Source: Clostridium tetanomorphum
GTDB lineage: Bacteria > Bacillota > Clostridia > Clostridiales > Clostridiaceae
Assembly (NCBI RefSeq): GCF_017873215.1
Contig: NZ_JAGGKA010000002.1
Location: forward strand, 124,001 to 188,000
Direction: 5' to 3'
Length of the DNA stretch: 64,000 bases
Positions within the stretch are counted from its first letter, which is position 1. Every line of letters starts with the position of its first letter. The notes beneath the pieces were generated by a model that was not told the origin of the DNA, searched no databases, and saw only the letters and a program-made list of their open reading frames with translations. The translations under genes were made by a program, and so were the position numbers. Shown piece after piece: positions 17,490-26,837 of the stretch.

Positions 17490-19034
17490 TTATAGTTGAC
17501 AATTTATATCTTCATACTGTGGTGGGAAGAAATCCTCTGGGAATGGAGTTTGTGTAAAATCTAAGAAAATTTCACAAACATCTTCTGGAACAGGGCCAGT
17601 ATAATCTTCACATTCTGGAGGTTCTGGGCAATACCCAAATGCAGGAATTAATAATTGAACCTCACCAACAACTTTTATTACTATGAATACTCCAGCTGCA
17701 AATACGATGTCTTCACCAGATATAATAGGAGTATTTAGTAAGTTAGTTCTTGTTTCTAAGACTATATCGAAGTTAAATTCATCACGAGATTTTGGCATAA
17801 ACATAATAATATCTTTTGATATTGGAAGTAAAGATGTTTCTAAAGTTGAACCATTGTTATATTTGATAGTTACAGGAACATCAATTGTAAACTGTACTCT
17901 AGAAAAGTTAGGTCTTTCATCTAAAGGAGTTACAATTAGGCTTCCAGGAACTATTGTTCCATTACCAAATGTTACACTTTGGATACTATCAAAGGTAGTT
18001 CCAACAGGTGGTTCTATAACTACGTTATTTTGGCAATCCCTTGATTGGCAATGAGAGAATACTTTATTTGCAAGTATGCATACTGATTCAGTTATATCGT
18101 CTAACTGATAACTATCTGTTAAGTCAATAGGATCTCCAGGAGAAATTGAAGTACCTAAATATCCTGCAGCAACATCAAAAGGAACATCAGCTAATCCAAT
18201 AGAGCCTTCCACAGTTTTGGTTGCTATATCTATTATTGTTAATGCTCCACTACCATTAGTAGCTAATAACTTGGTAGCATCTGGTGTAATAGCAAGCCTT
18301 ATAGGTTGAATTGTAGGAATAGTTGTTGCAGATACATCATAATTTAATGTATTAATTAAAGTAATGTCATTTGATCCATTATTAGCTACAAATAAAGTTG
18401 TTCCTATCATTGCCAGTCCTTGAGGATTTGAGCCTGGGGTAAGAGGTATAGTTATTATTGTAGTAAAGGTAGTTAAATCAATAACTGATATTGTACTATC
18501 ACCTGTATTGCTTATAAAGGCTCTCTTACCGTCTTCTGTAATTAATATATAATTTGGATTTAATCCTACAGGTATAGTTGCTATTGGATTCAAAGTAGAA
18601 GTACTAAATATTTTTACTTTATTATTGTCTAGAACTAATAATTTGCTTCTATCTGGTGTAACTTTAAGGAATGTTTCGTCTATAAAGCCAGGTATGGTTC
18701 CAAGTAATAAACCACTAGCTGTATTGTATATGCTAACTTCTGAACTATTTGATACATACAATTTTCCAGATATACCATCAACCTCTATATATCCGTTGTT
18801 TGGTATAGGTAAAGTTCGTATGGTTCCATCAAAACAAAGTATAGAAACTACATTATTGGTATAACTCGCAACATATGCAGTATTGTCATTTGATAACACT
18901 ACTTGATATGCTCCAAGGCCTACAGTATAAGTTTGCACTATGTTGTTAGTAAGACCGTCAATTACAGTTAAAGTGCCTGCAGAAGGGCTGGATACGTAAT
19001 ATCTTATTCTTTTAGTAACATCTGCTACTGGCAT
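17490..19034 (-). CDS. YVTN beta-propeller protein, probable spore-surface protein
   Basis: 514 residues with no signal peptide. Residues 10-300 are a seven-bladed-type propeller of YVTN repeats (for example AYVASYTNNVVSIL, AFISNTGDSTISVIDL, LFVANNGSNDITLIN). The C-terminal 190 residues begin with a Cys-containing stretch (SVCILANKVFSHCQSRDCQ) and a beta-rich domain ending in a Pro/Cys-rich tail (YCPEPPECEDY). Absence of export signal plus Cys/Pro-rich tail is typical of spore coat or exosporium proteins made in the mother cell. The neighbouring CgeB-like and GT4 genes on the same strand and a possible SigK promoter support that. Function as a spore-surface protein is inference. Confidence 0.75.
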   Translation of the reverse strand: MPVADVTKRIRYYVSSPSAGTLTVIDGLTNNIVQTYTVGLGAYQVVLSNDNTAYVASYTNNVVSILCFDGTIRTLPIPNNGYIEVDGISGKLYVSNSSEVSIYNTASGLLLGTIPGFIDETFLKVTPDRSKLLVLDNNKVKIFSTSTLNPIATIPVGLNPNYILITEDGKRAFISNTGDSTISVIDLTTFTTIITIPLTPGSNPQGLAMIGTTLFVANNGSNDITLINTLNYDVSATTIPTIQPIRLAITPDATKLLATNGSGALTIIDIATKTVEGSIGLADVPFDVAAGYLGTSISPGDPIDLTDSYQLDDITESVCILANKVFSHCQSRDCQNNVVIEPPVGTTFDSIQSVTFGNGTIVPGSLIVTPLDERPNFSRVQFTIDVPVTIKYNNGSTLETSLLPISKDIIMFMPKSRDEFNFDIVLETRTNLLNTPIISGEDIVFAAGVFIVIKVVGEVQLLIPAFGYCPEPPECEDYTGPVPEDVCEIFLDFTQTPFPEDFFPPQYEDINCQL

Positions 19035-19130
19035 AAATTTTACCTCCTCATGGATAAATATTTTTTAAATTAATAAAATGAATAATTTTATACAAGAATA
19101 TACTTAAAGCGTATTTTATTTCTACACTTA

Positions 19131-19157
19131 TAATATATGTTAATTTCTGAAACTTGT
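19131..19157 (-). promoter_or_regulatory. Possible SigK (late sporulation) promoter of the YVTN gene
   Basis: On the minus strand AC, 16 bases, then CATATATTA fits the SigK pattern AC-N16-CATAnnnTA. It sits about 100 bases before the start codon. The pattern is short and AT-rich, so chance occurrence is possible. Confidence 0.35.
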
Positions 19158-19259
19158 TATTGATTTTCCATATAAAAATTAATAAAATTATAAATTTTTA
19201 CATATAAATTATTAAGAAGAAAAATATAGCTATTACTATAAAATTGGAGGAATATTTTA

Positions 19260-20831
19260 ATGATATATAATAATAAATATTATTTCTTACTTAGGGATAG
19301 TAAAGGAATTTACTATAAATTTTCATTATATAATAAGATATTAAATATAGAAGAATATGATCATAAAGAAAAAATAAAAAACACTTCTTTGGATGACTAT
19401 ATCATTGACTATTCTGTAGATATAGATGAAAACAATAATATTCACATATTATATGTATCTTTAGATGGCAAAATCAAATATAGACTATATAATTCGCAAA
19501 AGGAAGTAATTGTATCAAATATTAATTTAAAAAATTATAATATCAATTTTTTAAGTTTAAAAATTTTATCTTCAGATATACATATCTTTTATATGTTATG
19601 TAGTAAAATTAATACAAAATATTGGAATGTATTTCATAGTTATTGGACTAATAATAATTGGTGTATAAAAAAGATTGGGGATATTTATTCTAAAAAATAT
19701 GTATATCCATATATAATTGACTGTCATAATGACAATTTGTATTTTTTTTATTCTCCAGAATGTAATGGAAAGTACAAAATTAAAAAGTTTAATCTTACAT
19801 TTAAAGTATGGACAGATTTAGATAATAATATAAATATAAGATCACAATACAATGCTGCTTTCTTTGTAAATAATGAAGGAATTGCAATAGTTTGTTATAA
19901 TGCAATTATAAATGATAAGCTTATTCTTTTAATGAGATATAGAAATTTAGAAGGTAAAAATTGTAGTGTTAATTGGTCTAAAGATATAGTTATAGGTAGT
20001 GAACTTTTAAGCCCAATATATCCATCAATATTTTGTAAGAAAAATTTATGTTATATTATGTGGAAAGAAAAATCAAATATAGTATATAGAAAATGTGAAG
20101 AGTTAAATAAGTGGGAAGGGAAAAAGGTTATAAATACAGGTACTGGTAGTATAGGAAACTTTATTTATATAAGTAATAATAAAAAAGATGAATATCTTAA
20201 GAATAATTTTATGTTATTATCTATGGAGAATATTACTAAAGAATTCATTGAACTTAATGATAGTGTAGATAAAAATAATAACCTAAATTATGAAAAGTTT
20301 ATTCCTTTTAATATGGAAAGTAATTCACTTAAGGGCATAGGAACTTTAAAGATTGGTGATAGTATGAATGTTATTAGTGATACCACAAATAAGGTAATTG
20401 AAAGTGAAATAGAACTAAAAGATAATTATATAAATCAACTTTCAAAAATTATCAATGATAAAAATAGATATTTAATTAATATAAAAAATGAAATAGAGAA
20501 TTTACAAAGTAAAATTCAACAATCATCAAAATGTGAAGATGGTTTAAAAGCAGAAAATGGTGCTTTGAAAGAAGAAAATATTACTTTAAAAGAAGAATTA
20601 AAACAACTAAAGAATACTCACCAATCAGCCAATGAAAAGAATTTTATTATAGAAGATTTGAATACTAAAATAAATAATTTATATTCAATTTTAGAGACCA
20701 AGGAAAATATTATATCAAATTTAAAAAGCAAATTGGAAATTTTAGACGAAGATAATAAAGAAAAAGATGAAAAAATATCATCTTTAGAAGGAAAACTTAA
20801 TAAAGGATTATGGAAAATATTTAAATCTTAA
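19260..20831 (+). CDS. Beta-propeller-like protein with C-terminal coiled coil
   Basis: 523 residues, good GGAGG site before the ATG. Residues 1-330 contain repeated short beta motifs (YYFLLRDSKGIYYKFSL, NNNIHILYVSLDGKIKYRL, DNLYFFYSPECNGKYKIKKF, CYIMWKEKSNIVYRK) as in sialidase-like or other propellers. Residues 390-510 are a long charged coiled coil (KAENGALKEENITLKEELKQ). No signal peptide. Divergent from the probable spore-surface protein; I do not recognise the family. A spore or cell-surface assembly role is possible but unproven. Confidence 0.75.
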   Translation: MIYNNKYYFLLRDSKGIYYKFSLYNKILNIEEYDHKEKIKNTSLDDYIIDYSVDIDENNNIHILYVSLDGKIKYRLYNSQKEVIVSNINLKNYNINFLSLKILSSDIHIFYMLCSKINTKYWNVFHSYWTNNNWCIKKIGDIYSKKYVYPYIIDCHNDNLYFFYSPECNGKYKIKKFNLTFKVWTDLDNNINIRSQYNAAFFVNNEGIAIVCYNAIINDKLILLMRYRNLEGKNCSVNWSKDIVIGSELLSPIYPSIFCKKNLCYIMWKEKSNIVYRKCEELNKWEGKKVINTGTGSIGNFIYISNNKKDEYLKNNFMLLSMENITKEFIELNDSVDKNNNLNYEKFIPFNMESNSLKGIGTLKIGDSMNVISDTTNKVIESEIELKDNYINQLSKIINDKNRYLINIKNEIENLQSKIQQSSKCEDGLKAENGALKEENITLKEELKQLKNTHQSANEKNFIIEDLNTKINNLYSILETKENIISNLKSKLEILDEDNKEKDEKISSLEGKLNKGLWKIFKS

Positions 20832-20893
20832 ATAAATCTTATAGTAATACAAAAATATAAAAATTCATAAAAAATTTAACCATTTTGACACAT

Positions 20894-20922
20894 TTGACAA
20901 AATATATGTTGTATTATATATA
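20894..20922 (+). promoter_or_regulatory. SigA-type promoter of the VanW gene
   Basis: TTGACA, 17-base spacer, TATATA, about 58 bases before the ATG at 20980. Confidence 0.65.
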
Positions 20923-20979
20923 TAGAGAGCTAAAATTCTAATTGCTAAAAGGACAAAATTTTAGGAAGGTGAAATGTAC

Positions 20980-22284
20980 ATGCTATTAGAAACAAAAAAT
21001 CAGGCTTATTCTAGAAGAAAAAGTAAAGCACGTAAGAGAAAAATGCAAAGAAGAAGAATTGCTATCTTATCTTTAACTTTTCTTTTTATAGGCGCAGTAT
21101 TAATAGGGGGAGGTAAGGCTTTTTCAATATATAATACAGTTAAAAAATATGAGAATTTAATTTATCCAGGAATATTTATAGAAGGAGTAAATGTAGGAGG
21201 GAAAACTAAAGAGCAAGCAATAGATTTGTTATCACAAAAATATAAAAACCAAAATAAAGCAAGAGATATTGTCATAAAAACATCAAATAATGAATATAAA
21301 TTAAATTTTTCAAAACTTAATATAGAGTACAATTTTAGTGATGTAGTAAATTCAGCTTATCTTCTTCATAAAAATGACAAATTTTTAAAAAAATATGATA
21401 ATATAAAAAATCCTAAAAGTGAGGATATGAACTTAAAATATAAATACAGTACTAGTAAAATAGATGAATTTATAAAAAACATAGAAGAAAAAAACAATAT
21501 ACAAGCTAGTAATGCAGAAATAACTAAAAGTCCATCAGGAAATTTTATTATAAAAGGGGAAACTTGTGGACAAGTTGTAGATAAAGAGAAAATAAAAAAA
21601 GAAATAGATAAGAATATGGATATTAGAAAAAAAGACAATATAGTTATAAGTTCTGTAATGAAAGAAGTAAAGCCTCATATTAATTCTCAAGACTTAAAAA
21701 AAATAGATACTAAAATATCTACATTTACAACTGATTTTGCTTCTTCAAACAACAATAGAGCAACAAATGTTGATCTTAGCACTAGGGCAATCAACGGTAC
21801 AATATTAATGCCAGGAGATACATTTAGTTTTAACGAAGTAGTTGGTCAAAGAACTGAAGAAAAAGGGTATAAGCCCGCTACAGTTATAGTAGGAGATAAG
21901 TTCGTGGATGACTTTGGGGGAGGAGTTTGTCAGGTGTCTTCAACGCTTTATAATGCAGTAACAAGAGCTAATATATTACCTAAAGAGAGAACTCATCATA
22001 CAATAGCTTCAACCTATGTGCCACTTGGAATGGATGCAACTGTGGATTTTGGGAATATAGATTATAAATTTGGTAATACTTTGCCGTATCCCATATATAT
22101 AGAAGGAATTATATATAATAGAAAATTAACTTTTAATATATATTCAAACAATGCTCTAACTGATAAAAAGTATGATTTAATTAATGAAATAAAGGGAAAT
22201 AGAGTTAATGTATATAAAGTAACTTGTAAAAATGGTAAAGAAATAGACAAACAGTTGATTAGTAGTGATAGTTATAAAGATTAA
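20980..22284 (+). CDS. VanW family protein with peptidoglycan-binding-like domain
   Basis: 434 residues from the ATG at 20980 (AGGAAGGTG 8 bases upstream; the ATG at 20974 is too close). Arg/Lys-rich N-terminus, one membrane segment (about residues 27-47), then a PG_binding_4-like domain (FIEGVNVGGKTKEQAIDLL) and a VanW domain near residues 270-400 with INGTILMPGDTFSFN and DDFGGGVCQVSSTLYNA. The protein is anchored in the membrane with its bulk outside, probably acting on or binding the cell wall. Confidence 0.9.
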   Translation: MLLETKNQAYSRRKSKARKRKMQRRRIAILSLTFLFIGAVLIGGGKAFSIYNTVKKYENLIYPGIFIEGVNVGGKTKEQAIDLLSQKYKNQNKARDIVIKTSNNEYKLNFSKLNIEYNFSDVVNSAYLLHKNDKFLKKYDNIKNPKSEDMNLKYKYSTSKIDEFIKNIEEKNNIQASNAEITKSPSGNFIIKGETCGQVVDKEKIKKEIDKNMDIRKKDNIVISSVMKEVKPHINSQDLKKIDTKISTFTTDFASSNNNRATNVDLSTRAINGTILMPGDTFSFNEVVGQRTEEKGYKPATVIVGDKFVDDFGGGVCQVSSTLYNAVTRANILPKERTHHTIASTYVPLGMDATVDFGNIDYKFGNTLPYPIYIEGIIYNRKLTFNIYSNNALTDKKYDLINEIKGNRVNVYKVTCKNGKEIDKQLISSDSYKD

Positions 22285-22350
22285 ATGAAATATTTTCCAA
22301 TAGATTTTATTCTAAATTATGGATATAATATATATGAGGTAGGTGATATT

Positions 22351-22761
22351 TTGGATAAAGAAATACTTGATATTTTAAAATTAATTCAAAGTGATATGAA
22401 ATCAATGCAAAGTGATATGAAATCAATGCAAAGTGATATGAAATCAATTCAGGGCGATATAAAGAAATTAGATAGTAAAGTGGAAAATGTTGAAAATAAC
22501 ACAGATAAAAATACACTATTACTTGAAGAACTGAACAAAAAAGTGAAGGTTGTTGGAGAAGTACAAACTTCATTTGCAGAACAATTAGATAGAGAAAAAG
22601 GCAAAGAAGAAAAATCTTTAGATGATAGATTAGAAGTTATAGAATTAGCAATTAAAGATACATCATCAAGAGTGAAGGAAGTTCAAAAAGAATTGGCTAG
22701 AGTCGTAAGAAATACAGCAGAAAATTGGGCAGAGATAGTGGAATTAAAGGTAATAAAATAA
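22351..22761 (+). CDS. Small coiled-coil protein with tandem heptad repeats
   Basis: 136 residues from the TTG at 22351, which has GAGGTAGGTG 6 bases upstream; the longer frame from 22285 directly abuts the VanW stop and has no binding site. It begins MDKEILDILKLI and then has the heptad SDMKSMQ three to four times in a row, followed by a predicted helix to the end. No signal or membrane segment. Function unknown; it is likely to oligomerise. Confidence 0.7.
   Translation: MDKEILDILKLIQSDMKSMQSDMKSMQSDMKSIQGDIKKLDSKVENVENNTDKNTLLLEELNKKVKVVGEVQTSFAEQLDREKGKEEKSLDDRLEVIELAIKDTSSRVKEVQKELARVVRNTAENWAEIVELKVIK
22387..22449 (+). repeat. Three 21-bp tandem repeats inside the coiled-coil gene
   Basis: Unit CAAAGTGATATGAAATCAAT plus one base, three copies nearly identical at DNA level, then a diverged fourth. 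Each encodes one heptad, so copy number changes would keep the frame and change coil length. Confidence 0.9.
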
Positions 22762-22800
22762 TTTTAGGCTGAGAACGGTAAATTATAATAGATGAGATTA

Positions 22801-22841
22801 ATTACTATGGGAGATAAACTCCTGTAGTAATTTTTGTTTTT
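22801..22841 (+). terminator. Terminator after the coiled-coil gene
   Basis: Stem ATTACTATGGGAG / CTCCTGTAGTAAT, 5-base loop, followed by TTTTTGTTTTT. Confidence 0.85.
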
Positions 22842-22935
22842 CTGGGCATTACTAAATAATGAGGTTATGTAGATTTACTATATGTTTTACACCTTTGTTT
22901 TTAAGTCATCACATACAGAAAGCCAGAATTTTGTA

Positions 22936-22977
22936 GAACGTAAGCACATTTGTATTTACACAAATCTGTTTACGTTC
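22936..22977 (-). terminator. Hairpin after the activase gene
   Basis: Long stem GAACGTAAGCACATTTGT / ACAAATCTGTTTACGTTC with two mismatches. It lies just after the minus-strand activase gene; the T tail is poor. Confidence 0.5.
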
Positions 22978-22989
22978 TCAAAGTAGTAG

Positions 22990-23970
22990 CTATAATTCAT
23001 TGCATAGACTAGCAATGGCCATAGGAGAATTCCATTTTCCACATTTATCTCCAAAACAGCCTAGTACTTTTTCATCACCAATTATTTTTACAACTTCGCA
23101 TCCATTGCCGCAGCCGGTACATTCAAAACTTTTAGAGGAAAAATTTATAGCCGATATATTAAAGCCTTTAAAGTAGGTTTTTCTTTTTTCTTTTTTTATA
23201 GTTTCCATAGCGATTATAGCAGCCCCTATAGCTCCCATAACTTTATGATTCTCGGGGATTATAAGATCTAATCCTAAAGCATTTTCAAAGGATGCCTTTA
23301 TCCCCTTATTAGCTGCAACTCCACCTTGAAAAAATACAGGGGCTTTAATTTCTTTACCTTTACCTACGTTATTTAAATAGTTTCTAACTAAAGCATCACA
23401 TAATCCGTTTATTATATCTTCTTCATCATAACCTAATTGTTGTTTATGAATCATATCTGATTCCGCAAAAACAGCACATCTTCCAGCTATTCTTATAGGA
23501 GTTTTAGATTTTAGTGCATAATTTCCAAAGGATTCTATAGGAATATCTAATCTTTCAGCTTGCCTATCAAGAAAAGAGCCAGTACCGGCAGCACAAACTG
23601 TATTCATAGCAAAGTCTGTTACAATACCATTTCTAAGTATTATTATTTTAGAATCCTGCCCACCTATTTCTATTATAGTCTTAACATCTTTATTTAAGTG
23701 TAAAGCTGCTACGGCATGAGCAGTTATTTCATTTTTAACTGCATCACCTCCAATGATAAAAGAGGCAATATGCCTACCACTACCTGTGACTCCTACAGCT
23801 TTTATATCAGTGTGTTTATATTTATCTTTTAATATTTTAAAGCCTTCCTGTATAATGTTTATAGGCTTACCTTTAGTTCTAAGGTAAAGACTTTCTACTA
23901 AATTTAAGTTTTCATCTAAAAGTATAATATCTGTGCTAACAGAACCAACATCAACACCCATGTAATACAT
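22990..23970 (-). CDS. 2-hydroxyacyl-CoA dehydratase-type activator ATPase (BadF/BadG/BcrA/BcrD)
   Basis: 326 residues from the ATG at 23970 (AGGAG 8 bases upstream; a start at 23988 precedes that site). ASKHA-fold ATPase: DVGSVSTD phosphate loop, VTGSGR, IGGQDSKII and the cluster-binding region NTVCAAGTGSFLDRQ and AGRCAVFAESDMI with the two cysteines that bridge the homodimer through a [4Fe-4S] cluster. A C-terminal extension adds four or more cysteines (CTGCGNGCE, CFGDKCGKW), unlike the short HgdC type. It drives low-potential electrons into the partner dehydratase. Overlaps the upstream gene by 20 bases. Confidence 0.92.
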   Translation of the reverse strand: MYYMGVDVGSVSTDIILLDENLNLVESLYLRTKGKPINIIQEGFKILKDKYKHTDIKAVGVTGSGRHIASFIIGGDAVKNEITAHAVAALHLNKDVKTIIEIGGQDSKIIILRNGIVTDFAMNTVCAAGTGSFLDRQAERLDIPIESFGNYALKSKTPIRIAGRCAVFAESDMIHKQQLGYDEEDIINGLCDALVRNYLNNVGKGKEIKAPVFFQGGVAANKGIKASFENALGLDLIIPENHKVMGAIGAAIIAMETIKKEKRKTYFKGFNISAINFSSKSFECTGCGNGCEVVKIIGDEKVLGCFGDKCGKWNSPMAIASLCNEL

Positions 23971-25048
23971 TTTCTTTTCTCCTTTCAAGTAAATCTAAAA
24001 AAGCTTCTATTCTAGTTTGATAACCTCCCTCTCCGGTCATTTCATCTACTACTAAAGTCATAATAGGAAAATCTTTATCTTTAGATATATTAGGAAGTAT
24101 GGATTTTGAAACTATCTCTGGCATACATCCCATAGGTAAGATTTGAATTGCTCCATCAAATCCTTGTTCTTTGGCAAGAACTGCTTCCCCTATACATTCT
24201 TTCCCAAACCCACCTATGTAGTAGGGAAGATACTTCTTTGAAGCCCTTTTTATGTCTAAGGAATTTAACTTTACTGGAGTTAAAACAGCATTTTTTACCC
24301 ACCAGCTAGGGTATAAGAATCGTTTAGATGAAATTCCATAATCCATAAGTTTATCCTCTATATAGATGTTAGAAAAAGGTTCCATTAAAGTATATATTTC
24401 TCCAATTATGGCGACCTTTAAAGGAGTTTTAGATTTGTTTAAAGTTATATTATCTAAAAGAGCATTATATTTTCTAAATAAAGAAATCATTTCATCAGGT
24501 TTTTTAGTAAGAAGAGCTTTTCTTTTACATTCATTTAAAGCCCTTTTAAAGTCTCCTTTGTTTACCTCATAGCCTGTTAAAAGTCTAGCTTTTTGCTCTA
24601 TTTTATCTATTAGATTTATAACTTTATATCCACTTATCAAAGCATTTATTTTTTCTTTATTATTTTTATCACTTTTAATAGAAACTTTATTTATTCTATT
24701 TAATAGTTCTTTTATCCCTATATCTTTAGGATAATCTAATACTATAAAATTTATATTATAGCCTAGTCTTTTTAATATTTTCATGTGAAGTTCTGAGTAC
24801 TCTCCAAATCTACAGGGGCCACAGCTTCCAGGTATAAGTATAGTATCTGCCCCATTTTCTATACTCTTAATAAAACTTCCAAGCATTATTTTAAATGGAA
24901 GACACATTTCCTCAGGAGCATAATAAGAACCTATTTCTAAAGAGGTTTTATTGCTTACAGGAGGCAATATGTAATCTATATTTAACCCATCAAAAATTGC
25001 TTTTGCAGCAAAAGCTGTATTACCAAGATGGGGGAAAGTTATAACCAT
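23951..25048 (-). CDS. HgdB-like / double-cubane-type protein, subunit 2
   Basis: 365 residues from the ATG at 25048. Belongs to the 2-hydroxyglutaryl-CoA dehydratase D-component-like / DUF2229 group: EEMCLPFKIMLG, PGSCGPCRFGEYSELH and LPMGCMPEIVS carry the likely cluster cysteines, and the C-terminal VDEMTGEGGYQTRIEAFLDLL block is characteristic. Partner of the activase downstream. The substrate is unknown; family members reduce or dehydrate difficult substrates using an [4Fe-4S] or double-cubane cluster. Confidence 0.85.
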   Translation of the reverse strand: MVITFPHLGNTAFAAKAIFDGLNIDYILPPVSNKTSLEIGSYYAPEEMCLPFKIMLGSFIKSIENGADTILIPGSCGPCRFGEYSELHMKILKRLGYNINFIVLDYPKDIGIKELLNRINKVSIKSDKNNKEKINALISGYKVINLIDKIEQKARLLTGYEVNKGDFKRALNECKRKALLTKKPDEMISLFRKYNALLDNITLNKSKTPLKVAIIGEIYTLMEPFSNIYIEDKLMDYGISSKRFLYPSWWVKNAVLTPVKLNSLDIKRASKKYLPYYIGGFGKECIGEAVLAKEQGFDGAIQILPMGCMPEIVSKSILPNISKDKDFPIMTLVVDEMTGEGGYQTRIEAFLDLLERRKENVLHGC

Positions 25049-25100
25049 AATTAACAACATCTCCTTTCTTTTTAGTAGATGATTTCTTAATATTTATTCT

Positions 25101-26027
25101 TTAACTGTCAATTATCAATTGTCTTTTCTCAGCTAAAAATTCTCTTCTCTGTAACATATCCACAAAAGCTTCTATTCTTGTGTCTAGCCCTGCTTCACCA
25201 GTATGTTCATCTAGTTTTAAAACTAATATGGGAAATTCTTTCAATCTATCTTTTATAAGTTCTACTGTTACAGAATCTGTTCCGCAGGCAAAAGAAGATA
25301 AATATATAATTCCATCAACCTTTTCATGAGTTCCAACATAGGAAGAAAAACCATATGAATTTCTAGTAAAAGTCCAAAAGGGTCTCTTAAACAGCATCTT
25401 TACTTCTTTATCAATATAATTATTTTTTACATATTCTTCAGTAATTGCACCTACACCCATTTTGTGAAGTTTGGACACTAAATCCATATTTACAAAGTTA
25501 TCGTAAATATTATATGGATGCCCTACTAAAGCTACTTTTAACTTATAATTATTATCATTAATTCCAGGGGTATATTTTTTTTGATGTTCTATAGCAGTTT
25601 GAAAAGCTTTATTTATTTTAAAATAATTTTTAGTAAATATAAGTCCCGTTTTAACTGCCCATTTATGTAAGCTTTTCTCAGAGTAAGCATATATAGGAAA
25701 AGTAATAGCTTTAGGCATATCTGGTATGCTGTTTATTATCATTTCAGGAAGTCCACAAAATTTAGGACATATGTATTCTCTTTCCCTTAACTGCATTATT
25801 CTCGGAAGGAATATAATGTCGCATTTATCTCTTAAATAGGCTGCATGTCCGTGAAAAATTTTTATAGGTAAACAGGCTTCATCTACAGAATACTTTGTAC
25901 CTAAGTTTAATATGTCTTTATTTGTGTCTGGGGATAGTATTATTTCTCCACCTAATTCTTTGAAAAATGTAGTAATAAATGGATTATATTTATAAAATAA
26001 TAATCCTTTTGGTATACCTATTTTCAT
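25101..26027 (-). CDS. HgdB-like / double-cubane-type protein, subunit 1
   Basis: 308 residues from the ATG at 26027 (GGAG 6 bases upstream; the longer frame from 26081 has no binding site). Homologous to the next gene: starts MKIGIPKGLLFYKYNPF as DUF2229 proteins do, with cysteines in DEACLPIKIFHG, YICPKFCGLPE and FACGTDS, and the family end LDEHTGEAGLDTRIEAFVDML. Forms a three-gene set with the second subunit and the activase. Confidence 0.85.
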   Translation of the reverse strand: MKIGIPKGLLFYKYNPFITTFFKELGGEIILSPDTNKDILNLGTKYSVDEACLPIKIFHGHAAYLRDKCDIIFLPRIMQLREREYICPKFCGLPEMIINSIPDMPKAITFPIYAYSEKSLHKWAVKTGLIFTKNYFKINKAFQTAIEHQKKYTPGINDNNYKLKVALVGHPYNIYDNFVNMDLVSKLHKMGVGAITEEYVKNNYIDKEVKMLFKRPFWTFTRNSYGFSSYVGTHEKVDGIIYLSSFACGTDSVTVELIKDRLKEFPILVLKLDEHTGEAGLDTRIEAFVDMLQRREFLAEKRQLIIDS

Positions 26028-26109
26028 AAAAATCTCCTTTAATAATTTAAGAATTATAGTTTTACATGAGATTTTAACCACATATAGAAATATTATTCAT
26101 ATTATATAA

Positions 26110-26155
26110 AGAAAAAATAAGTGGATTGAAAACATATAAATGCTTTACAATCCAC
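26110..26155 (-). terminator. Terminator of the 153-residue protein gene
   Basis: Stem GTGGATTG / CAATCCAC; on the minus strand it is followed by TTATTTTTTC. Confidence 0.75.
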
Positions 26156-26158
26156 ATT

Positions 26159-26620
26159 TTAAGGATTACAGGATATATCTATAAGAATTTTAACTTTTCT
26201 TTTTAGTACTTTATAAATATCTTCACATTGCTCATTTATACTATATATAAGATTTATAGTATCTTTAATTTTTGAATCCTTAGAATGAACTATGATAGAA
26301 GTAGATAAAAGTGAAGAGGATGTGGATAAATTTAATGAGGTTGCACTAAGAGATAACAAAGTAGTAAGTAGTGGGTTTACATCATTATCAAAGTAAAGTC
26401 TGGCTTTTGGATTTAATTCTAATTTTATTAACTCCTCTCTAAGTAAGTTTATACTCCGAATTCTTAGAGCCATCTTAGCAATTAAATCATCTGTGTCTTT
26501 ATCATAGTAGTCAGAGGTATGTTCATTAGTGTAACCTTTATTACTAGAAGAATCTTTTTTATTGGAATCTATATTGCTCTCAAAAATTTCATTTGGATTT
26601 TTATTATAATTATTTTCCAT
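26159..26620 (-). CDS. Hypothetical protein, Ser/Asn-rich N-terminus and helical core
   Basis: 153 residues. Residues 1-42 are charged and disordered (Asn, Lys, Ser, Asp); residues 43-150 look helical with a Ser/Thr/Leu-rich hydrophobic stretch (TTLLSLSATSLNLSTSSSLL) that is not a clear membrane segment. One cysteine in CEDIYK and one in the final CNP. AGAGGG is close to the ATG. I do not recognise it. Confidence 0.6.
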   Translation of the reverse strand: MENNYNKNPNEIFESNIDSNKKDSSSNKGYTNEHTSDYYDKDTDDLIAKMALRIRSINLLREELIKLELNPKARLYFDNDVNPLLTTLLSLSATSLNLSTSSSLLSTSIIVHSKDSKIKDTINLIYSINEQCEDIYKVLKRKVKILIDISCNP

Positions 26621-26837
26621 AACCCTCTACACAAAATAAGTATTATTATTTATTTATATGAAAATTCAATAAAAATATTATTATATAATATAAAAAGAGT
26701 AATATAAAATGTAATTTTATATTATCATTGACTGGGAAATATCAGATAACTAAAAAATATAACTGAAAATATGTGTGTTAATGCCGATAATGTAAATATA
26801 ACTTTAGAGCTATTTCCAATATGAAAAGGAGATATTT

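Noticed and set aside
22387-22449. Short regular repeats that might be a CRISPR array
   Set aside because: Units are contiguous with no spacers and lie in a coding frame as protein heptads.
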